NCBI GenBank assembly: GCA_963660615.1
Contig: CAVKYE010000003.1
Span: 42,464 to 106,463 of the forward strand
Direction of reading: 5' to 3'
Source: Coprosoma sp963660615
Lineage (GTDB): Bacteria; Bacillota_I; Bacilli_A; RF39; UBA660
Length of the DNA: 64,000 nucleotides
Within the stretch, counting starts at the first letter, position 1, and each line of letters begins with the position of its first letter. The position numbers were made by a program, and so were the translations under genes. Under the pieces are notes generated by a model. It saw only the letters and a program-made list of their open reading frames with translations, ran no database searches and was not told the origin of the DNA. Shown here one piece after another: positions 60,804 to 64,000 of this stretch.

Positions 60804-63119
60804 ATGGTAGTTAATGATGAAAAGAAACTTGAAGAAGAACTTTCTAATTTGAAGGTTGTTAAAAGAAATGGCAAGAAGGTAGAATGGGATGGAACTAAGA
60901 TTGCCCTTGCTATTAAAAAAGGATTTGATACGATTAAGACTCCTGATGGTGAGGATTATAAGTATTCTTTGAAGGATGTTAATAAGGTTTATATATCTGT
61001 TTTGAAAAGGATTGCTTCTGATTTTTCTTCTTTGGAGAGAATTAAAATAGAAGAAGTTCAAGATTTAATTGAAGATGAACTTAAGAAGGAAGGCTTTGAT
61101 GATGTTTATGAGTCTTTTGCGGAGTATCGTGAGCGTAGAAGTGCTTCACGTCAGGCTTTCTTTGGTGAGAAGAAGCAACATAAGTTTTTGAAGGCTATTG
61201 AGAGTCTTGGACTTAAGTCGGCTCATGAGGAAGATGCGAAAAGGGAGAATGCGAATGTTGACGGGGATACGGCTATGGGTACGATGCTTCAGTATGGTAG
61301 TACTGTATCTAAGGAGTTTGCGAAGTCTTATTTGATGAAGAAGAAGTTTGCGGAGGCTCATGAGAATGGTGATATTCATATTCATGATATGGATTTTATG
61401 CCAATGGGAACGACTACTTGTTGTCAGATTGATTTGAAGAAGTTATTTTCTGGTGGCTTTTCTACTGGGCATGGTCATTTAAGAGAACCTAAGGATATTA
61501 TGAGTTATTCGGCTCTTGCGGCGATTGCGATTCAAGCTAATCAAAATGATCAGCATGGTGGGCAAGCGATTCCGGCTTTTGATTTTTATATGGCTCCAGG
61601 GGTTTTGTGTACTTTTAAGAAACAGTTTAAACAAAGTATTTGTGATTATTTAGATTTTACGGAGTTTGGTAATTTCATTAATATGGATAGGATTGCGAAA
61701 GATATTGATAAACTTAAGTCTATTTCTGTTGATTTGTCTATGTTTGATGGTTATGCGAAGGGGTCAGATGAGGTTAAAAGATTATTTAAGATGAGTTATG
61801 ATAAGGCACTTTCTAAGACTGATAGGCTTACTTATCAAGCAATGGAGGCTTTTATTCATAATTTAAATACGATGCATTCTCGTGCGGGGGCACAGGTGCC
61901 ATTTTCTTCAATTAATTTTGGTACTGATGTTTCGCCTGAGGGACGTATGGTTATGCGTAATTATTTAATGGCTACTGATTCTGGCTTGGGTCATCATGAG
62001 ACGCCAATTTTCCCAATTTCTATTTTTAAGGTTAAAGAGGGTATTAATTATAATCCTGGGGATCCTAATTATGATTTGTTTAAACTTTCTTGTGAGGTTT
62101 CTTCTAAAAGGTTATTTCCAAATTTTTCATTTATTGATGCTTCATTTAATATTGGTTCTTATGATCCTAATGATTATAGGACTGAGGTTGGATATATGGG
62201 ATGTCGTACTAGGGTTTTAGCGGATGTTACAGATGGTAATAATATTACACCTGGTCGTGGTAATTTGTCTTTTACTTCTATTAATTTACCTAGACTTGGT
62301 ATTAAGCATGGTATTGTTAGTGGTAAGACTGATTTGGATGGATTTTTTGAGGATTTATCTTCGACGATGGATTTGGTTCGTGACCAGTTGCTTGAAAGGT
62401 TTGAGATTCAGTGTTCTAAGCATGTTTATAATTTTCCATTTTTACTTGGCCAAGGCATTTGGATTGATAGTGAAAAATTAAAACCTGGTGATAGGTTGCG
62501 TAAGGTTTTGAAACATGGTACTTTAACTGTTGGTTTTATTGGTCTTGCGGAGTGTTTGAAAGCACTTATTGGTAAACATCATGGTGAAAGTAAAGAGGCT
62601 CAGGAATTAGGTGTTAAGATTATTAGTTTTATGCGAAAGAAAACTGATGAGTATGCAGAAAAGTATAATTTGAATTTTTCTTTGATTGCGACTCCGGCTG
62701 AAGGTTTATCAGGTAGGTTTACAAGTATTGATAAGGCTATTTATGGTAAGATTAAAGGGGTTACGGATAGGGAATATTATACTAATTCTTTCCATATTCC
62801 TGTTTATTATAATATTTCAGCGGCTAAGAAATTAAAATTAGAAGGTGTTTATCATGAGTTTACTAATGGTGGACATATTAGTTATGTTGAGCTTGATGGT
62901 GATACGGCTATGAATGTTGAGGCTTTTGAGGCTATTGTTAGACTTATGCATGATAATAATATTGGATATGGTGCGATTAATCACCCAGTTGATAGGGACC
63001 CTGTTTGTGGTTATACTGGTGTGATTGGTGATGTATGCCCTGGATGTGGTCGTAAGGAAGGCGAAGGGGTTAGTATTGAAAGAGTTAAAAATGCAAGCTT
63101 AAGTGCTTGGGGAAGATAG
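60804..63119 (+). CDS. nrdD: Anaerobic ribonucleoside-triphosphate reductase, glycyl-radical tail encoded separately
   Basis: Class III ribonucleotide reductase, makes dNTPs without oxygen. 771 residues: ATP-cone at about 15-105 (VVKRNGKKVEWDGTKIA), catalytic barrel with DIHIHDMDFM, MGTTTCCQID, QHGGQAIPAFD, PGRGNLSFTSINLPRL and FIGLAE. Near the C-terminus are Cys735, Cys745 and Cys748 (VCGYTGVIGDVCPGCG), the zinc site with one usual Cys replaced. The protein then ends ERVKNASLSAWGR and lacks the RxTGYL glycyl-radical segment. That segment is on the next small gene, in the same frame after TAG (63117-63119). AGGAGGTAGG precedes the start. Confidence 0.95.
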   Translation: MVVNDEKKLEEELSNLKVVKRNGKKVEWDGTKIALAIKKGFDTIKTPDGEDYKYSLKDVNKVYISVLKRIASDFSSLERIKIEEVQDLIEDELKKEGFDDVYESFAEYRERRSASRQAFFGEKKQHKFLKAIESLGLKSAHEEDAKRENANVDGDTAMGTMLQYGSTVSKEFAKSYLMKKKFAEAHENGDIHIHDMDFMPMGTTTCCQIDLKKLFSGGFSTGHGHLREPKDIMSYSALAAIAIQANQNDQHGGQAIPAFDFYMAPGVLCTFKKQFKQSICDYLDFTEFGNFINMDRIAKDIDKLKSISVDLSMFDGYAKGSDEVKRLFKMSYDKALSKTDRLTYQAMEAFIHNLNTMHSRAGAQVPFSSINFGTDVSPEGRMVMRNYLMATDSGLGHHETPIFPISIFKVKEGINYNPGDPNYDLFKLSCEVSSKRLFPNFSFIDASFNIGSYDPNDYRTEVGYMGCRTRVLADVTDGNNITPGRGNLSFTSINLPRLGIKHGIVSGKTDLDGFFEDLSSTMDLVRDQLLERFEIQCSKHVYNFPFLLGQGIWIDSEKLKPGDRLRKVLKHGTLTVGFIGLAECLKALIGKHHGESKEAQELGVKIISFMRKKTDEYAEKYNLNFSLIATPAEGLSGRFTSIDKAIYGKIKGVTDREYYTNSFHIPVYYNISAAKKLKLEGVYHEFTNGGHISYVELDGDTAMNVEAFEAIVRLMHDNNIGYGAINHPVDRDPVCGYTGVIGDVCPGCGRKEGEGVSIERVKNASLSAWGR

Positions 63120-63131
63120 GAGATGTTATAT

Positions 63132-63290
63132 ATGAAAGCAGATGAAAAAAAAGTTGGTGAAGGTGTTAAGTTTGAAAGGATTAGAAGAATTACTGGCTAT
63201 TTAGTTGGTACAACTGACAGATTTAACAATGGTAAAAAGGCTGAGGAACGTGATAGAGTTAAGCATGAAGCGCCTAAGGTAAGTAAGTAA
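63132..63290 (+). CDS. Stand-alone glycyl-radical peptide of NrdD (52 residues)
   Basis: ATG 63132, with AGGAGAT (63118-63124) overlapping the nrdD stop as ribosome site. Product: KADEKKVGEGVKFERIRR, then the class III radical motif ITGYLVGTTDRFNNGK and the family ending AEERDRVKH. Gly22 would carry the radical. The lead-in EKKVGEGVKFERIRR resembles the end of the large subunit (GRKEGEGVSIERVKN), hinting at a partial duplication. It should bind the NrdD barrel and be activated by NrdG, whose gene starts 3 nt later. Standalone radical domains are known for pyruvate formate-lyase (YfiD/GrcA); I do not know of one for NrdD. Confidence 0.85.
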   Translation: MKADEKKVGEGVKFERIRRITGYLVGTTDRFNNGKKAEERDRVKHEAPKVSK

Positions 63291-63293
63291 TTT

Positions 63294-63845
63294 ATGGAAA
63301 TTAGATTAGCAAGTGTTCTTCAACCTGATAGTATTGTTGATGGAGAGGGCATTAGGACGGTTATTTGGACGCAGGGGTGTGCTCATAACTGCCCTGGATG
63401 TCATAATCCTTCTACTCATGATTTTAAGGGTGGATTTTTAGTAGATACTGATGAGGTTATTTTAGAACTTTCTAAGTTAGATGGTCAAACTGGAATTACT
63501 TTTTCTGGAGGAGATCCTTTGTTTCAAAAGGAAGCGTGCATTTTAATTGCTAGGGCGGCTTTAAAACTTAATCTTAATGTATGGTGTTATACGGGATTTC
63601 GTTTTGAGGATTTGATTAAGGATAGTAAGGCTTTGGAGTTTTTAAAGTATGTGGATGTTTTGGTTGATGGAAAGTTTATGATGGAAGAACGCAGTTTAAA
63701 TTTGGATTTTCGTGGTTCACGTAATCAACGGATTATTGATGTTAAGGCGTCTTTAGAGAAAAATGAGACTATTCTTATTCCAAAGTATATAGGTGAAAGA
63801 AAGGTTTTGGTTTCTTTTCCTAAGAATGAGCATGTTTATATATAA
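63294..63845 (+). CDS. nrdG: Anaerobic ribonucleotide reductase activating protein
   Basis: Radical-SAM activase that installs the glycyl radical. Cluster ligands Cys29, Cys33 and Cys36 (GCAHNCPGC), then GITFSGGDPL. 183 residues, slightly long for the family. It begins 3 nt after the radical-peptide stop, so all three genes are one operon. Confidence 0.95.
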   Translation: MEIRLASVLQPDSIVDGEGIRTVIWTQGCAHNCPGCHNPSTHDFKGGFLVDTDEVILELSKLDGQTGITFSGGDPLFQKEACILIARAALKLNLNVWCYTGFRFEDLIKDSKALEFLKYVDVLVDGKFMMEERSLNLDFRGSRNQRIIDVKASLEKNETILIPKYIGERKVLVSFPKNEHVYI

Positions 63846-63966
63846 ATATGCTTTTTTTGTTGTTTTATAAAATGGTATTTTGGGAGTTTATTTTTTCTTA
63901 AAATACTTTATTGTTTTTTTACTTTAAAAAAAGGAAATTTAAAACTTTTATCGTACCATATATATA

Positions 63967-63989
63967 GAGAGGATGAGAAGTCCTCTTTT
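63967..63989 (+). promoter_or_regulatory. Hairpin in the leader of the next gene
   Basis: AGAGGA/TCCTCT stem with 7-nt loop followed by TTTTAGAATGGAGGT at the window edge. The GGAGGT suggests that a gene begins just outside. The layout is like the rimP and rny leaders. Confidence 0.45.
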
Positions 63990-64000
63990 AGAATGGAGGT

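Noticed and set aside
63117..63119. TAG in nrdD read as a recoded amino acid (for example pyrrolysine)
   Set aside because: TAG is an ordinary stop for many genes here, and a proper ribosome site and ATG follow for the second chain.
1..64000. tRNA, rRNA and CRISPR arrays
   Set aside because: Scanned for T-loop-like motifs, rRNA blocks and regularly spaced repeats; none found by eye.

Overview
The window looks like a chromosome segment from a low-GC, anaerobic, spore-forming Bacilli-type Firmicute with a compact genome. I would guess one of the uncultured gut lineages such as RF39, but no rRNA gene is present to settle it. Support comes from Spo0A (46611-47375), an alpha/beta-type small acid-soluble spore protein (36690-36893), a gerA-type germination operon (13698-17412, minus), the dacB-spmA-spmB-rluB order known from Bacillus (9712-12617) and a SpoVID/SipL-like plus YsxE-like pair (53353-54880). 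Metabolism reads as strictly fermentative: pyruvate formate-lyase with its activase, acetate kinase, gap/pgk/tpiA, a ferredoxin and an oxygen-sensitive class III ribonucleotide reductase. All three stop codons are used as stops.

Layout. 1-3.9 kb: an accessory patch with a nonsense-mutated KilA-N gene, a doubly frameshifted serine recombinase and an unrecognised 529-residue protein. 4-8.9 kb: tag, pflBA, a membrane protein and a lipoprotein. 9-12.9 kb: small regulators, dacB-spmAB-rluB and a ferredoxin. 12.9-18.7 kb: a tail-anchored protein, gerA genes and rlmD. 18.7-20.7 kb: a second accessory patch at the 3' end of rlmD, with gene remnants, RhuM and hairpins. 20.8-26 kb: HNH nuclease, membrane proteins, an ADP-ribosylglycohydrolase fusion, a phosphoesterase and a CPBP protease. 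26-28.65 kb: a small island bounded by a 54-bp exact direct repeat, with a truncated kinase, a class I aminoacyl-tRNA-synthetase-like enzyme and two ASCH proteins. 28.7-36.6 kb: rimP-nusA-rnpM-infB, a 21-residue-repeat protein, rbfA and thiI. 36.7-39.2 kb: the spore protein, a BspA-like surface protein behind a 24-bp perfect inverted repeat pair (possible invertible promoter), and clpP. 39.2-52.2 kb: nucleoside kinase, glycolytic genes interleaved with pilin-like and glycolipid genes, spo0A, dusB, ackA and nrnA. 52.2-60.4 kb: spore-envelope-type genes, recA with an SOS box, rny and a PdaC-like deacetylase. 60.8-63.9 kb: nrdD, a separate glycyl-radical peptide, and nrdG.

The + strand is visibly rich in G and T through core genes of either orientation, as expected for a replication leading strand. 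The patches at 1-3.8, 18.7-20.7 and 26-28.6 kb are A-rich and lack this signature, which fits later acquisition.

The most interesting points are the split NrdD, the 54-bp-repeat-bounded synthetase/ASCH island, the inverted-repeat-flanked promoter of the surface protein, and the rlmD 3' end acting as an integration site.
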